A stretch of DNA of 64,000 bases from Cristatella mucedo (GCA_009760855.2 WPIO01000009.1:5960001-6024000), one strand, 5' to 3'. Shown: positions 23,301 through 34,570, numbered from the stretch's first letter. Translations and numbers: made by a program. Notes: generated by a model from the sequence alone, not told the origin.

Positions 23301-26300
23301 TTGGTTCAGTCGTTTTCGCCTTTGTAGCCTTTTCTCACATTATTGGCAATCTAAAAAAATTACTTTTAAGTAGATGACCACAACAGCTACCTGTGTTCGG
23401 AAAAGTTGCATTGCCACAATCAAGTGAATCCACGAATTTGCAATATTGCGTCTCGATGTCCCCAAATCTCCTGCTTCAAGTCTTGTTGGCTATGCCAGAA
23501 GACTTTTCATTCGGGATGAAAACTCGAAATCTAACGCTGGCTGTAGTGAATGCTCAGACTGCCACTTTATACCACTTCTTGATGACCTGCACTGGCTCCC
23601 CATACGCTGAAAACTGGTCGCTGGTTCAACAACCTTGACGATAACGAGGCAGAAGAATCTTAGCGGCTATCACTATTGCTTGCAGTTGGCCATAAAGGAT
23701 TGCTTAATGCAGGACTCGAACCAATGACCTACCCGTGGAGACTTTGCGTTCATCTCAAATGCTTCTAAAGCCTGGAACTCTCTACTGATTGACGACATGT
23801 AATCAACACTCTTGACACTATGTGCAAGAAATCGATCCTTCCTCGTTATGGGTGATTTCAACGTTCACTTTGATAACTTATCTGACGCTTTCAGCACCGA
23901 ATTTCGTACATTGACAGACTCATTATCTCTTGTGACTCATGTGCATGGCCCTACCCACATCAAGGGTCACACACTCGACCAAATTTTCTCATATAACTGC
24001 ACTTTGTCATCACCAGTTATCACCAAATCCTGCTTATCTGACCACATGCAGATCTCATTCAATCTACAGTGTGTGCCCACATTCTCCTCTAAAATAACCT
24101 GTGAATCGCGAAACCTCAAGACCCTTGACATCGATGCTGTCCGTGCGAGCATATCTGCTTCACCTTTGCTGCTCAGTCCTCCCTCCGATCTGTCATCACT
24201 GGTAGATTGCTACAACACGACACTAGCTGACACGCTCGACGAGTTTGCACCTTTGACAAAGCGCACTGTGCGGCCCCCCCCCCCCGCCCAGACGGCCTAT
24301 GGTTTACCACAGACATTAAACTAGCCAAGTCTACTAAACGAAAGCTTGAAAAGGCATACAAAAGATCCGGACTAACTGTCCGTCGACAGGCATATGAAGA
24401 CTACTGTAGGTCGTACCAATCGATCCTAGCAAAGGCTAAGTCTAGCTTCTATAGAAACATTGTTGAATCACAGATGCACAATCCAAAAATGCTGATGTCG
24501 ACAATAAACCATCTCCTCAACCGTTCCCAGGTTAGCTCCTTACCTGATGATCCTTGTGATGATCTAGCCGATCGCTTCTCTCGATTCTTTGTGCAGAAGA
24601 TAGACAAAATCAGGGAATCCATCCCTGCGATGACAACCTTCCCACTAGAATGCTGTTCCTCGGTTCCTGGCTGCGCCTCAATGTCTGCATTTAAACAGGT
24701 CACCAGTGACATAGTCCTAAAGCTCGTATCTCAATCAAAGAAGACAACAAGTCCACTGGACCCTATTCCCACTGTCCTGCTCCTACGTTGCATTGACCTG
24801 CTGCTGCCATGCATAACCAACATCATTAATATGTCATTAGCCTCAGGTCAGGTCCCAGCACCTTTCAAAAAAGCTGTAGTCAGGCCACTTCTCAAGAAAG
24901 CTACACTAGACCAAGAGAACTTAAGCAACTACCGCCCAGTCTTCCTTCTACCATTCCTATCAAAGACACTGGAACGGGTCGTGGCAGACCAGCTGAACTC
25001 GTATATCGAAACCTCACACCTTGCTAGTAAGTTCCAGTCTGGCTTTAGAGCTAATCACTCCACAGAGTCAGCATTGCTTCGGGTATACAACGACCTACTT
25101 AGGAATGCAGACATGGGTAGAGTGTCTCTTCTTGTTTTGCTCGATCTTTCGGCAGCTTTTGATACCATCGATCACAAAGTACTTCTAGAGCGCCTCTCAT
25201 CTCGCCTTGGCATCACTGGCACTGCTCTGCAGTGGTTCAGGTCCTATCTCAGTGGGAGACTCCAGAGTGTTGACGTGAATGGACAAAGATCATCTGAAGT
25301 ACCTCTAAAATATGGAGTACCTCTGGGCTCTGTGCTAGGTCCGGTCCTTTTCACCGTTTATACTCTCCCTCTCGCTGATGTGATTGCCAAGCACGATCTA
25401 GGCTTTCACTTCTATGCGGATGACACTCAGTTGTACCTTTGCTTTGATCCCTCCCAGCCTTCGAGCACCTCAAATTCTCTCAACTCACTTGCTGCATGCA
25501 TTGATGACATCCGATCATGGATGGCAGCAAATTTTCTAAAACTAAACGATGATAAAACAAACTTACTAGTTATGGGCAAACCTAGTGTTATTCAGAAATT
25601 GGAAAGGCTGACTTTCAAAATTGGCTCTGCCAGCATATCTTCAGTTGCATCAGCTCGAAATCTAGGTGTCATATTCCAAAGCGACCTCTCGTTAGACGAC
25701 CACATCAGCTCCACAGTCAAATCAGCCTATTTTCAGCTTCATAACATTGCTAAAATTAGGGCTTGTTTAGATAAGGATACCACGTCCAAGTTGGTCCATG
25801 CATTCGTGACATCTCGTCTCGACTTCTGCAACTCACTGCTTACTGGCCTACCAGCATGTGCGATCAGGCGATTGCAGCTGGTGCAAAACTCTGCAGCTAG
25901 GCTTGTCTGTCGTGAGCGTCGCAGTTGCCACATTACTCCACTTCTCGCCGACCTGCACTGGTTACCCGTCAAGCAACGGATTGACTTCAAGGTTTTGTCG
26001 CTCACTTTTAGGTCTCTTCATTCTATGGCTCCAGCCTATCTTTCAGATATACTACCCCATCAGGCAAAGCATCGTACCACTCGCTTTTCGGAATCCAACA
26101 GTCTAGAAATACCTCGTACAAACCTTAAATCCTTTGGAGACCGTGCATTTAGCTCTTATGCTCCCACAGCCTGGAACTCCCTCCCGACCTGCATCAGAAC
26201 ATCCCCTGACCTGACCACATTTAAAAGAAACTTAAAAACATACCTATTTAGGACAGCATTTAGTGGGTCCTTGTGATTCGTCCTCGATGTGCTTATGCGT

Positions 26301-29045
26301 GCTGACACTGTTCATGCTGCCACTAACCACATTTGCATGCTGACCCAGTGCATGTAACCCCTAACCATGTTATTCATTTGGTTTGTTTTTCAAGCATGAT
26401 TTTACTTACTATTCTATTGCGTATCACTTTGCAGCAAAGGTAAAGCGCCTAGAAAGAGATTAAGTTCTCTGAGGGCGCTTTATCAAGTGCAATATTATTA
26501 TTATTATTATTATTATGTACGTCACCTCTAACTGTGTTATGCTTGTTGCCATTGTGCCAGCTACCACTAGTCATTGAAGAATGCTTCCTTTACAGCATAT
26601 TCAGGTGCATAGAGATGTATTAAGCTCTCTGAGGGTGCCAAACAAATGCATTCTTATTATTCTTAACTTGAAGGCAAACGAGAGCCTCACACGCTACTAT
26701 CCACAGCTATGTCTTCGATGTGAACCCTGTGTCGTATTAGATGCTTTTACATTTCGAAATTGTGGATCACTATCATTTTATTTGTATTTCGCACCCACGT
26801 GAAGTGCCAAGAAAGAGATTCAGTTCAGTGAGCCCACCGTATAAATACTCACTTCATAATTACTTATATTAATATACCACATTATAATATATGTTAATAT
26901 CCTATAATATACTATAATTAATTATTATTACTCCGCAGCTACTAGGCTTGTCTGTCGTGAGCGTCGCAGTTGCCTCATCACACCACTTCTCGCCGACCTG
27001 CACAGGCTACCAGTCAAGCAACGGATTGACTTCAAGGTTTTGTCGCTCACTTTTAGGTCACTTCATTCTTTGGCTCCAGCCTATCTCTCAGATCTACTTC
27101 CCCATCAGGCCAAGCATCGTACCACCTTCTTTCCGGAATCCAACAGTTTACCACTACTCGTACAAACCTCTAATCCTTTGAAGACCGTGCATTTAGTTCG
27201 TATGTTCCCAAAGCCTGGAACACCCTCCCGACTTGTGTCAGAACATCCCTCGACTAGGCCACATTATAAAAGAACTTAAAAACACACCTATTTAGGACAG
27301 CATTTAGTGGGTGCCTGTGATTCGTCCTTGATGTGCTTATGCGTGCTGACACTGTGCATGCTGCCACTAACCACACTTGCATGCTGACCCTGTGCATGTC
27401 ACCCCTAACCATGCTATTCATTTTGTTTGTTTATCAGGCATAATATTACTCACCATACCATTCAATTGCATTTCCCTTTGCAGCAAATGTAAAGCGCCTA
27501 GAAAGAGACTGCGTTCTCTGAGGGCGCTTTATCAAGTGCACTGTTATTATTATTATTATTATTAGGCATCCTGTCACTGATATATGCAGCTGGAACTACA
27601 GGTTTCAAGAAAACGAGAGGCTCAGCTTCAGCTACATCGAATGCACAGTACTTGGCCATAGTTTGTGTGGATTCTAACTAGCTACCGCCTTAACACCACA
27701 TCCTAAAGCAAGTGCTTCGTGTGGTTGTGCAGTAGCTTGAAGCTAATCCTCGGTGCATATTTGGTGACACTCTCTCAGCCTCCTTCATCCGTCGCACTGT
27801 CGGTTGCCTACAGTCTAGATACGGCAATACAGCACAGGCAGTGACAGAATAATAAGCAGAATGAAAATAATCCAGCGCATTTGTACTGCATGCTAAGACC
27901 GCCTGCAGACAATGGCGTTACTTTTCAGAGAGGTTGCGGCTGTATCCAAGTGAGCACTTTTCTCTTACCCAGAGGTCGTACTCCGCATAGTCAAGCAAAA
28001 GCCAAACACGGTGGTCACCATGCGACAGGAAAACTCTGTGCAACAAGACGACATTAGGATGCCGCAGCTCTCGAAGCAACTAAAATTAAGATGCTGAAGC
28101 TGCAAGATGCTTGCATTTGGCAACTATTTCTAACACGAAGCCATTCCATGCAGCTGCTGTTCAGTCGGTAACGTTTCAAGGGCAGAATAAAGAATAACAG
28201 AGCAGCCAGCAATCCAAAATATACGTTCCTCAAGCTAGATCAAAATGTTTACGTCAGATAACGAGTCCAGCAAAACTCGCTCACAGAGTGCTTACAGAGA
28301 TCAGGACTGGCTGTCAGGCACACGAGGACTAGAGTAGATTGTACTAATCAATCCTAGCAAAGGCCAAGTCTAGCTTTCATAAAATAAATTCTTAAATCAC
28401 AGATGCACAAACCGAAGATGCTGATGTCTATGATCAAACATTTAATTAGTTGTTATCAGGCTAGCTCCTTAGCTACCGATCCTTGTGATGATCAGGCTGA
28501 TTGCTCTTCCAGTTACTTTGTCAACAAGAGAGACGAGGTCGATGAGTCTATCCCTAGGATGGCAGCATCCCAGCTGAAATCATGTTCTTATTCCGTGCAG
28601 CACCTTAATGTCTTTATTTAAGGAGGCCACTACTGATCTCGTCCTTAAATTCATATATAAATATATATATATCCCAATAAAAAAATGACAATTAGGCCTC
28701 TATACTCTTGTCCTACTTCTCCAATGCCTCGATTTGCTGCTGCCATGCATAACATCTTAAATATGTCATTAAGATCAGGACATATCCCTGCATCTTTCTA
28801 AAAGGCTGTAGTCAGGCCTACGCTCAAGAAAGCAACCCTACACCAAGAGAACATGGGCAACTACCACACAGTCTCCCTCCTAATGTTTCTATCCAAGACA
28901 TTTAACCAAGTCGTAGCAAACCAGCGTGACACATACTTTGTGGTCCATGCATTTGTGACATCCCGTTTCGATTTCTGTAACTCACTGCTTGGTGGTCCGG
29001 CGGCTAGTGCAATCAGGCGCATGCCTCCATCTCGCTATTTCTCAT

Positions 29046-29099
<54 letters not shown>

Positions 29100-29230
29100 T
29101 CTCTCGCCCTCTCTTTCTCTCACTCTCTCTCCCTCTCTTTCTCTCACTCTCTCTCCCTCTCTCTCTCTCCCTCCCTCTCTCAGTTCCTTCTTCCCTCTCT
29201 CCCTTACCCTCTCTCCCTCCCAATTCCTTC

Positions 29231-29312
<82 letters not shown>

Positions 29313-31430
29313 CTCCTCCCTCTCTTCCTCTCCTTCCCTCCCTCTCTTGCTCTCGCTCGCTCTCACTCTCTCTCCCAGTTCTTCGACGATACATGTGCTA
29401 CAAGAGACGAGCATGTGGGGCCGGCATGTATGACCTTTTCTCTATCGGTTTTAGCGTTGCACTAAAGTTGCTACGAAATTAGCCCTCGTTAGGGCTCGTG
29501 CCCACTCAATCGTGAAAAGTGAGCACCTGAGCACGCCTGAGCCAAACCAGGGTGGCGGCTCCGTTTAATATCCTGCCAGTCCCAGGAATGCTCAGCAGAT
29601 GTACGAATTCCATCTTCTAAGCACAGGTGTCCCTAAGGATCGCCTGTCCACGACGCCTAAAGAGCTTCAAATCTCCTCCCCGGTCGCCCTATTTACTCTT
29701 CACTCTATTTACACGCTGAGGCGCCAGCCTTTCGAATGAGTTATACTCACTGAAATCTCCCTGCATGATGACATGGTCAGACCCGAGCACTGAATTAGCT
29801 TCAGTGCATACACCTTGGTGTCGGAACTAAAAAGAAGAGAAGGCGAGCCATGGTGATGGCTTTGTCGCACCAATGTGAGCACGAGGCTGCATTAAAAGCA
29901 GTCGAACAGGCAAGCGAGGCTATGGCGACACAATGAGTAGCATGAGAATGAGCTTACTATTACATAGAGATACCCACTACACAAGTTGTTAAAACAGGCG
30001 GTGTCTAGATAATACAGGAGACGCTAGGTGTAGCCACGAGGGGAGGCTCCGTGCAGCTCAAATCACCTTGCTTCGGATGAGGGGGGGTGAGCACGACCGG
30101 ACAATAAATAAATATAATTTATTTATATAGTTCATGGTGACCACCGTAACTCTAGAGCCGAATGAGGGCAACACGGTGTAAGCTAAAGACTTGCAGATAT
30201 AGGCCATTAGTACGAAAGACCGTCGTTACTGTCCGAGAGAATTGTTCAAATCGGTCAATAAAAAGTCCAGTCTCGGCACATGCAACTGACGGCTCCGTAG
30301 AACATCGTCCGAAAGTGACGGCACAGTCGAGAGTATTCGAACTCTCCTTAAGCACCAGTTAGCCGCACAGACGTCTGACCTCTGGTCGTTCGCCATCGTT
30401 CGTCATTTTTGCACCATTATAGATGTACTACTATAAATGCGCGACCGTAGATACACAACTTTAGATATGCTAATTTCAGCGATATTTTTATCATTGTAGA
30501 GCGGCAGAAAGCAGGCAAAAGAGCAACAAACAAGCCAGCCAGCTGTAAGCTGACGCTCAGACGCCAAGCACCTGCCGGTGCACAAACGCAAAATGCAGAC
30601 ATTGTGAAGGGAGGGCCTTCGCGAACTCCGCCCGTATTCCGCCAGCGCTCGCGGCGATGGTGCCGCACACATGGTATCAGGCATGCTATTACGCATCTCC
30701 CTTCAGTCTCGCTTTCCACTGCCTGCTCCTGTCCAGGCAGTGAATCATCCCCATAAAACCGTTACCCAATAAACCGACGTGGCCCATAAACCAGCGCCCA
30801 TAAATACCATCGGCCCATACAGTCAAAGCACAGCAATAAAGCAAAGCAGCCAGCAACCATCCAGCTTGCAGTGTTGACTACTAGCAAATAGTCTGGAATT
30901 TCTTTACAAGTCTCGTAGAATCGACTGCTGATGTCACCGACCAAAATTTTGTATTAGAGATATCTACCAGTACTAAGCTAGGCTTGCGGGTCAGTCCTTT
31001 TTTCTTCGCCATTTCTTTCGCCTCTGAAATCGCATTTACAATGAATCCTTCGCTACGTATTCACGATGGGTACATTGCGGTACAGCAACGACGAGCAACC
31101 TAAAGTTGTCAGCCTAAAGTTGGAAGAGGATTAACGATTAGCCAATTTGCATTTATAGCTGCAATACGCACTCTCGTAGTTAATATTGAATGTTGACATG
31201 CCAGCAATTCTTGGGACTTTTAACACTATACTGTTGATCATCAAAGGGCGGTGGCCACGGAATTCCAGCAGGTTGAGCTCTCTGTTTGCTGCTGCTGCTG
31301 CTGCCTGAAGTGACGACAGACACTTCCGGTGCTTCGCAGGCTTCCGACGCTTCGACCGGCGTCAGAGTTGGGAACGCGTTGGGAAGCTTCCCCGAGTGAC
31401 CGTGCTCGTGCTCAGCAGTAGACAGGTCTG

Positions 31431-31464
<34 letters not shown>

Positions 31465-33821
31465 TGGCTCTCGGTCCGCCTGCCCAAAGGTCAATTGAAA
31501 TTCTCCGAGATTTTTCGCGGCTGCACTTGAAAATCCAAAAACGCCCACGGATTCCGACCGCCATTGTCGACTTTCGAGTGCTCGTGGCAACGAGCTGGGA
31601 GTGGAACGCAGGCCCGCAGAATGAAAGCATACTTATTGCCAACAGCTACGAGAAAAGCCAGCACCAAACGAAGCCACTCAGTGCCACACTGTCGAAACTC
31701 AACCGACGTGTCTCGTACGAGCACCTACATAGTCTTTGTGGCTTTGAGGAGTTACAGACGGAGATACGTTACGTTACATTATGATAAACTCTGCAGTAGG
31801 AAGAGACTGGTGAAGCCTCGCACGAGCGAAGGTGAAGGTGAATTTGATGTCATGCCGGAACATCGTGCTGCTACAGCTCAGCGAATGTCTCACTTAAGCC
31901 AGCATCAAAAACAGAAAGACGCCAATGGTAAGTTCGACCACTATACGACCCAGATCGTGGTACCGAGTCCATACCCGACAGTAAGCTATGCTGTCCAGCT
32001 ACGGTCGGCAAAAAAATGGGTGAGCGAGCTCTCGCCGGCATTGTAATACCATGCTTAAAGTTTCCTGTAATATTTCATGAGCAAGGACTAGTATTCTCAT
32101 TATACTCGAGATGGAAAAGAGCTCACACACACACACGCACAGTTTGATCGTTCAACGAAGCTGAAAGGAAATGAGAGCTGGCATGACGACACCATATCAA
32201 TGCTTTGGAAGCCACGACGGTTTCTTGCATGATCTCAGTTGAAAGACGCTAGGTAGCAATGGTGCCAAAGCAGGCAGGGAAAGGTGCCAAAGCAGGCAGG
32301 GAACAGTGCCAAGCGGTAACCCTAAGCATTTATACGCTTGCAACAACAGCTCTTCGTGAGTGCTACCGTCTGTAGAGGCTTCCATGGGCTGCCTTTGCAA
32401 TCCTCCTGCATACGGTAGCGACTCATATTTTTTTTAAAGCGACCTCCTCTTATACGAGCCTTTTTCTGGATATTTTTTGAAGAACGTATTCCAAGTCGTC
32501 ATTCACACTTGACCATAGCATGTCGAGTGATGTCACGCAGCTAAAACGAGTCTTGTGGTGCTGACTCCTTCGTAATGTACCTCCGACTGCACTAGCGTGT
32601 CATCAAAGAGCGATGCATCATGGATGATTTAACATAGTCTCGTTGTCTTTAGCGATTCTTGAATTCACTGTAGCCAGCATTGAAGCGTTACCTTGCAGTT
32701 TTGTTGTCATCACCTGGTACGGCAGACCTGTGTGTTCGTGCACACAGGCACCTCGGTGGTCTAGCCGCCTTGATAGTCCTGTTGAATACTTCTTCTCATT
32801 GCTGTGTGCAGCTGGTACCCACGACGCTCTCTGCTGGCACCGCTTGCTTAACGGTAGCAACCAAGTTAGGCACACGCTCTTGTAATGACCTAATGACTTT
32901 TAACATTCTCGCTGTTCATCACATCGACACAAAAGCTATTAAGCATGGGGTTAATGAAATGTAGAGAGACATTAATGGGTGGTTTTAGACGGTGGAGCTT
33001 GCTTAATGGGTCGGATTCAAACTATCTGGGCTGTTTTTAATTATCATTAGTATGACTATTTGTCGTGTCAGCATACTAAACCTCCGAAAACAGATGCACG
33101 AGAAGCAACAGCGAAGCGGTCAGGGGACTCACGGTCAATGCAGTGTCAATGGAACAAGGGCTTCTTTGCACGGACATGCAATCTTACAAAGTGCGGGTGA
33201 GCACTTGTTGAGTGAGCGCCTTTAAGGAATCTCGCGAATATATTTCGCACCGTCTGTTGTGCGAAATTACTTGGTATAAAATCCCTCATCAATTGGAAAC
33301 CTCGCAAGCAAGGCGTGCACGTTTTTGACTACCCTACAGGCCATCTTCACGTCTATGCGAAGGCGCTTGCAGGACCCAGTGATTAGGCAAGATGATGCTT
33401 GCGCTGGTTTAACAATCAAAATCGCCTGCTGCGCTTCACCGCATGTTACCGACGCAGCGCCAAACGCAGGCCGAAGTTAGCCAGAGCCACCGAAGCCTGC
33501 CCAAAGGTAGCGATGCAGGTCGTTGACCCCCGCTTCCTGTTTAGCTCTAGCAATATCTGCTCACTCCTCCAAGTACGTATAGAGGCTCGAATTGAAGAGA
33601 ACTGCTTGGCAGGCATACTGGAAGACGCCAGCGACTACAGCAGCGGGAGCACGTTTCCGCGATGGCTGCGCTGCATACCTGCTCTTCGGTGTGGCTTTGT
33701 AGACGCTCCCGTACATCCCCTTTCCAACTTTTTGTCCGTCGAAGTTAAATAATTCATAAACACTCTCGCGTCTCTTCGCGGACTTTGCCATGAAGTCACA
33801 ATCTATGCCTACAGGCTGCAT
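14056..33821 (-). CDS. CDK8: CDK8-like Mediator kinase, gene A (complete, 11 coding exons)
   Basis: Cyclin-C-dependent kinase of the Mediator kinase module, acting in the nucleus on transcription. Coding exons in order: 33821-33679, 29826-29751, 28079-27969, 22628-22488, 21315-21258, 17826-17695, 17612-17469, 17286-17217, 17074-17002, 14660-14563, 14314-14056. All introns are GT-AG and all phases join, giving about 434 residues (human CDK8 has 464). Visible: glycine loop [12 protein letters not shown], catalytic Lys57 in YALK, alphaC Glu71 in SSCREI, HRDLKPAN with Asp156, DMG at 178-180 in place of DFG (a CDK8/19 hallmark), YRAPE at 204-208, and LLTMDP and IPYPKRQFL near the end. The tail is Pro/Gln-rich. 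The first Met is placed at MQPVG because the family Met of MDYDF is Ile here; the frame stays open upstream. Introns carry L2 and microsatellite insertions. Joining was done by eye, with no transcript evidence. Confidence 0.92.
14563..14660 (-). CDS. CDK8: Gene A exon 10: C-terminal kinase lobe end
   Basis: Encodes [20 protein letters not shown] and [12 protein letters not shown] plus two bases of an Asp codon; the end of the kinase fold. Acceptor tttcag, donor gtaagt. Confidence 0.93.
14963..15908 (+). pseudogene. L2-1a: 5'-truncated L2 retrotransposon
   Basis: Open frame 14963-15667 (234 codons) for the RT C-terminal region, starting [20 protein letters not shown] and ending FSGSL, then the full 3' UTR, hairpin and TTATT tail. 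Nearly identical to the 3' third of L2-1c (25572-26517). It lies in gene A intron 9, antisense to the gene. 5' truncation is usual for target-primed insertion. Confidence 0.93.
15989..16171 (-). other. Intron 9 segment conserved between genes A and B
   Basis: The minus-strand frame ends [13 protein letters not shown] and stop; the equivalent place in gene B (51023-51352) ends [13 protein letters not shown] and stop. Upstream similarity (DTILSNIYS against DTILSGNYS) is in another frame in gene A, implying a frameshift. Could be shared intron sequence or a lost or alternative exon. Confidence 0.3.
17002..17074 (-). CDS. CDK8: Gene A exon 9
   Basis: A 73-bp exon encoding [19 protein letters not shown] and then ATYRL, aligning with the CDK8 stretch around SLIKYMEKHKV. 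Acceptor ttcag, donor gtaagt. It joins in phase to the LLTMDP exon. Confidence 0.85.
17217..17286 (-). CDS. CDK8: Gene A exon 8
   Basis: A 70-bp exon encoding [19 protein letters not shown] followed by NPR, matching the CDK8 segment after FPADKDW. Acceptor cgtag, donor gtgact, with split codons at both ends. The gene B counterpart is at 57616-57685 with the same length and phase. Confidence 0.85.
17469..17612 (-). CDS. CDK8: Gene A exon 7: alphaF region
   Basis: Encodes [20 protein letters not shown] and continues through [19 protein letters not shown]. Separated from exon 6 by only 82 bp. The invariant Asp of the alphaF helix is split across that intron (G|AC). Donor gtaaga. Confidence 0.95.
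17695..17826 (-). CDS. CDK8: Gene A exon 6: DMG motif and activation segment
   Basis: Encodes [20 protein letters not shown] through YRAPE to ARHYTKAV. The T-loop is almost unchanged from CDK8, except that the residue before WYRAPE is Ala where human CDK8 has Phe. Acceptor gcag, donor gtaact; begins and ends with split codons. Confidence 0.95.
18410..19858 (+). pseudogene. L2-1b: decayed L2 retrotransposon split by a SINE
   Basis: Broken RT from the [15 protein letters not shown]-like region through the YADD-equivalent (mutated, about 18615) to the C-terminus, then the 3' UTR. The tail is interrupted at 19638-19787 by SINE-1 and resumes with the hairpin and TTATT at 19793-19858. Lies in gene A intron 5. 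Confidence 0.85.
19638..19787 (+). repeat. SINE-1, best copy, with target-site duplication
   Basis: tRNA-derived head GAGCTGGTTTGGTCTAGCGG with A-box-like GGTCTAGCGGTTAAG and B-box-like GGCTCGAGCCC, then a tail GAATAGAGATTAAGTTCTCT and GGGCGCTATATAAATG. Flanked by AAATG at 19633-19637 and 19788-19792. Inserted inside the L2-1b tail, so it is younger than that element. Confidence 0.85.
19860..21240. other. Gene A intron 5 sequence with no recognised feature
   Basis: Unique-looking sequence with short chance frames only. No exon-like segment matching CDK8 and no clear repeat. Confidence 0.5.
21258..21315 (-). CDS. CDK8: Gene A exon 5: [11 protein letters not shown] segment
   Basis: Encodes 19 residues, [19 protein letters not shown], plus the first base of a Gly codon. 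It completes HRDLKPAN across the intron. Acceptor ctcag, donor gtaggc. The paralogous exon at 60818-60875 has KPDN. Confidence 0.92.
21625..21905 (-). repeat. L2-1 3' end, minus orientation
   Basis: The reverse complement shows the L2 3' UTR (GTGATTCGTCCTTCGTGTGC), a mutated hairpin and a tail of TTATTATT. Lies in gene A intron 4. Confidence 0.75.
22488..22628 (-). CDS. CDK8: Gene A exon 4: alphaE helix to HRDL
   Basis: Encodes 47 residues beginning [11 protein letters not shown] and ending in the catalytic loop NWVLHRDL. Phase 0 at both ends; donor gtgagt. The catalytic Asp156 lies here. No copy of this exon was found for gene B inside the window. Confidence 0.93.
22630..23380. other. Gene A intron 3, unassigned, with a 48-bp tandem repeat
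   Basis: Two units of about 48 bp near 23133-23228 (minus-strand frame repeats EQKSSxDRExKHxKC every 16 residues). Otherwise AT-rich sequence with no feature seen. Confidence 0.5.
23380..23790 (+). repeat. Decayed L2 C-terminal fragment
   Basis: Pieces match the L2 RT C-terminus ([14 protein letters not shown] near 23560 and ASKAWNSL near 23765), separated by unrelated sequence. Directly abuts L2-1c. Confidence 0.5.
23795..26520 (+). mobile_element. L2-1c: long L2-clade non-LTR retrotransposon
   Basis: The longest L2 copy. Frame 23812-24324 holds the end of the AP-type endonuclease ([17 protein letters not shown]). After a 12-C run at 24274-24285 the RT continues in another frame, open from 24474 to 26276 (600 codons). 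It has [24 protein letters not shown] and the catalytic [12 protein letters not shown], and ends FSGSL. The 3' UTR contains the terminal hairpin and TTATT tail. 5'-truncated within the endonuclease. Function: target-primed reverse transcription of its own RNA and SINE partners. Lies in gene A intron 3 on the opposite strand. Little decayed, so a recent insertion. Confidence 0.93.
26520..26935 (+). repeat. Degraded L2 tails and AT-rich spacer
   Basis: Two old hairpin remnants (about 26590-26660 and 26795-26850), then about 80 bp almost wholly A and T. Confidence 0.5.
26936..27570 (+). pseudogene. L2-1d: L2 3' fragment
   Basis: Starts at the RT C-terminus ([11 protein letters not shown]-like), with frameshifts, and runs to a complete 3' UTR, hairpin and TTATT tail. 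About 10% diverged from L2-1c by eye. Confidence 0.85.
27969..28079 (-). CDS. CDK8: Gene A exon 3: beta4-beta5 and hinge
   Basis: Encodes 37 residues, [20 protein letters not shown] through the hinge segment DYAEYDLW, in phase 0 at both ends. Acceptor is ttttag, donor gtaaga. The match to CDK8 is close to residue-by-residue. No second copy of this exon is visible in the window. Confidence 0.93.
28290..29035 (+). pseudogene. L2-1e: internally deleted L2 fragment
   Basis: Matches the start of the RT region ([16 protein letters not shown] near 28403), then EN-RT linker and [15 protein letters not shown] near 28857, then jumps to the C-terminus ([16 protein letters not shown]) and ends against the CT microsatellite. 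No 3' tail. Confidence 0.75.
29046..29378 (+). repeat. Compound (CT)n microsatellite
   Basis: About 330 bp of CT/CCCT repeats in gene A intron 2. Long frames across it on both strands (Ser/Leu or Glu/Arg) are artefacts of the repeat. Confidence 0.97.
29470..30080. repeat. Third copy of the exon 2 region
   Basis: Resembles 2730-3370 over its whole length, including a degraded minus-strand SINE-1 at the left and exon 2 with its flanks. Ties gene A's 5' end to the same duplication series as gene C. Confidence 0.8.
29751..29826 (-). CDS. CDK8: Gene A exon 2: catalytic lysine and alphaC helix
   Basis: Completes a Ser codon and encodes 25 residues containing VYALKLI (catalytic Lys) and TMSSCREI. 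The latter corresponds to the SMSACRE cyclin-C-binding helix of CDK8. Acceptor follows a T-rich tract ending in AG; donor is gtgagt; phase 2 to 0. Confidence 0.9.
30080..32100. other. Gene A intron 1, unassigned part
   Basis: Contains a (GCT)n run near 31293, a (CAGT)n run near 31434-31463, and an L2-2 3' terminus at 31735-31785 (plus strand). An open plus-strand frame at 31464-31784 ends in that L2-2 tail. No gene supported. Confidence 0.5.
32100..33820. repeat. Third copy of the exon 1 / intron 1 region, without VNTR
   Basis: Resembles 3950-4400 and 6350-7600 in order, but the 1.9-kb block holding the VNTR is absent. The motif GTGCTGACT that flanks the VNTR on both sides elsewhere occurs once here (about 32558). 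Confidence 0.8.
33679..33821 (-). CDS. CDK8: Gene A exon 1: kinase N-terminus and glycine loop
   Basis: Encodes 47 residues plus two bases of a split Ser codon. It matches the CDK8 N-terminus ([16 protein letters not shown]) and the ATP-binding loop GKGMYGSV. Donor is AG|gtatgc. It is the most diverged of the three exon-1 copies in the window (others at 7486-7613 and 44602-44729), and its upstream flank is not similar to theirs. Confidence 0.9.
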
Positions 33822-34430
33822 TTCCAAGGCGAATCGATTACGGCACTCCCTGAAATGCACGTGCTCACGGCACCGGTACACCGATATGATGAAGCCACTA
33901 TTGTCCACGAGTTTATGATCAGGTAATTCTAACCCACGTGACGTTACATTACTATGAAAGCTTTTCTTATTACCCTCAGAAATGGTGTGACCAATGCTAG
34001 TGTAGCCTGCGATTGGCAGCTCAACATGCTGAACCTCACAATTATACAAATGCACGTGGCCATGCTTTTATTTGTCAGCGAACTCAATTCATTTCGGTCG
34101 ATTGTGGGCGTGTCCAAGATTGGGTAATCTCAGAGCCAGCTCAATTTACTACGTCAGCCCTGGTTCTGGTTTGGCCTGGTGGTTAAGGGGTTGTAGGATA
34201 TTTCCCTCCCTGACGTTCCCCCCCTGGACATCCTCCCCGGTGGACCTTAGGACATTTCCGCCGGATATTCTCCCCCCGGGATAATAATAATAATAATTAT
34301 ATTGCACTTGATAAAGCGCCCTCAGAGAACTTAATCTCTTTCTAGGCGCTTTACATTTGCTGCAAAGTGATACGCAATAGAATATAGAACATTTCTCCCC
34401 CTATGTTGATGAATGTATAACTAAGGATAC

Positions 34431-34570
<140 letters not shown>

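Noticed and set aside
28853-29482. Ser/Leu-rich and Glu/Arg-rich proteins over the CT microsatellite
   Set aside because: Simple-repeat translation attached to an L2 fragment.
31464-32046. 106- and 160-codon plus-strand frames in gene A intron 1
   Set aside because: Overlapping frames that run into an L2-2 3' terminus; no family resemblance.
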